Origin: Hymenochaete sp. R1
Lineage: Eukaryota > Basidiomycota > Agaricomycetes > Hymenochaetales > Hymenochaetaceae
NCBI GenBank assembly: GCA_019400425.1
Contig: JAFREE010000225.1
Span: 1-29,852 of the forward strand
Direction: 5' to 3'
Length of the DNA: 29,852 bases
Made by a program: the position numbers and the translations under genes. Shown here piece after piece: positions 29,123 to 29,852 of the stretch; positions within the stretch are counted from its first letter, which is position 1, and each line of letters starts with the position of its first letter. The notes beneath the pieces were generated by a model. The model was not told the DNA's origin, searched no databases, and saw nothing but the letters and a program-made list of their open reading frames with translations.

Positions 29123-29681
29123 TATGGTGGTCAGCGAGGGGGTTTATTCAAAAGCAAGATTCTACTGCGTCGACTAAGCAAAAAGCAAAAATCAAGAGCT
29201 AAGCGTGAGCTAGTTTGCAAAATTTCCGGCTTAGCCGATCTCGGCAAGAGATATTTCCATAAATGGGTCCGACTTATTACATATTTTTCCGGTGCCGATC
29301 ACCTATGCATACACCCTTGGTCTCGGTGCTGAGTGGGCCAATTCATAAAAATACTGCTGAGTCCTGAGGTATCTTCTTCCAGAATGAAATTAAAACTACT
29401 ATTGAGACTACCAGAAAGCTTTATGGCCCGTTTTTTTGACTGACATTGGGTTAGGACCAATATTAGAGCCCGGGAGACTCATACATGGGGTGTATGCATA
29501 GGTGATCGGCACCGGAAAAATATGTAATAAGTCGGACCCATTTATGGAAATATCTCTTGCCGAGATCGGCTAAGCCGGAAATTTTGCAAACTAGCTCACG
29601 CTTAGCTCTTGATTTTTGCTTTTTGCTTAGTCGACGCAGTAGAATCTTGCTTTTGAATAAACCCCCTCGCTGACCACCATA
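29123..29681. mobile_element. Non-autonomous DNA transposon (MITE-like) with 194-bp terminal inverted repeats
   Basis: The 559-bp element has arms 29123-29316 and 29488-29681 that are reverse complements without a mismatch that I can see, around a 171-bp unique AT-rich centre. Termini read TATGGTGGTCAGCGAGG...CCTCGCTGACCACCATA. There is no transposase ORF, so it must be mobilised in trans. It interrupts gene A', and the intact paralogue A shows the empty-site structure. Perfect arms imply a very recent insertion. The superfamily is uncertain: a TA-beginning end with a 6-bp duplication recalls IS3EU-type elements, while long arms with an 8-bp duplication would recall other groups such as Mutator-like or hAT-like. 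A 19-bp identical end also occurs at 15984. Confidence 0.9.
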
Positions 29682-29687
29682 CATCAA
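29682..29687. repeat. Target site duplication, right copy
   Basis: CATCAA directly after the transposon, matching 29117-29122. The interrupted gene A frame resumes here. Confidence 0.7.
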
Positions 29688-29852
29688 CTATAGTGCAGAG
29701 GACCTTCAGAAACTGACTGACGACTTTTGCAAGCCCTTAGAAGATTTTGCAGACGGATCTGGACGCGATAAGATCGTCAAAGGTTCTGCTGCAAAAGGAT
29801 TTGAAGCTACTTACACTGGCCTCATCCAGCATTACAGAACGATCCAGGCTAT

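Larger units (their letters stand above)
27955..29852. repeat. Right arm of inverted gene-pair duplication
   Basis: Reverse-orientation copy of 1-1328, interrupted by the 559-bp element at 29123-29681. It carries gene B' (minus), the shared promoter and the N-terminal part of gene A' (plus). About 26.6 kb of unrelated single-copy genes lie between the arms. Confidence 0.93.
28881..29852 (+). pseudogene. Gene A', disrupted by transposon and cut by contig end
   Basis: The frame starts at ATG 28881 (MSSGSKSGKRSRTVDDTG) and matches gene A up to about residue 80, where it enters the transposon at 29123. Reading through gives a stop within the element at about 29177. After the element the gene resumes with sequence matching gene A (EDLQKLTDDFCKPLEDFADG) and runs off the contig. 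The insert plus target duplication totals 565 bp, which is not a multiple of three, so even without the internal stop the frame would shift. Unless the whole element is removed as an intron, A' makes only a truncated product. Confidence 0.8.

Noticed and set aside
1..29852. Whole window as a giant transposon (Starship-like or similar) bounded by terminal inverted repeats
   Set aside because: The arms are ordinary genes, contain diverged copies, and end in an exact 77-base match typical of assembly. No captain recombinase, transposase or cargo pattern was seen, and the interior genes are housekeeping.

Overview
This window looks like a complete assembly contig from a filamentous basidiomycete (Agaricomycete-type). 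The reasons are many short GT-AG introns (48-75 nt is typical), a class IV chitin synthase, a DUF6699-type protein (a family I know mainly from basidiomycetes), and a decayed 18S rRNA fragment that reads like a basidiomycete sequence. All gene models were built by hand: splice sites were chosen so that reading frames join, and the lengths were checked to be multiples of three.

Layout: (1) 1-1347, the left arm of an inverted duplication, carrying a divergent gene pair A/B. A (minus, cut by the contig end) is an uncharacterised protein. B (plus) is a small secretory membrane protein, possibly Pga1-like. (2) A degenerate 18S rRNA piece near 1.5 kb. (3) A minus-strand F-box protein (1885-3556), a 948-residue TPR-type helical protein (4190-7230) and a 1449-residue class IV chitin synthase (8247-13033). 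(4) A 1.2 kb divergent promoter shared with a plus-strand DUF6699-like gene (14205-15116). (5) A tandem duplication at about 16.0-21.0 kb containing two paralogous helical proteins of unknown function. (6) A 1.8 kb gap with weak gene relics, then a TBC-domain Rab GTPase-activating protein (22715-25360). (7) A small hypothetical gene at 27.4 kb. (8) The right arm of the inverted duplication (B' minus, A' plus). A' is broken by a 559-bp non-autonomous DNA transposon with perfect 194-bp terminal inverted repeats.

The middle of the contig is ordinary chromosomal housekeeping: cell-wall synthesis, Rab regulation and probable ubiquitin-ligase adaptor functions. The more unusual biology lies in the two duplications and the transposon. 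The first 77 bases are the exact reverse complement of the last 77, with a mismatch at base 78. That length equals a common de Bruijn k-mer size, so the ends are probably an assembly break inside repeated gene A and not the termini of a giant mobile element. No CRISPR array, complete rRNA operon or convincing tRNA was seen.
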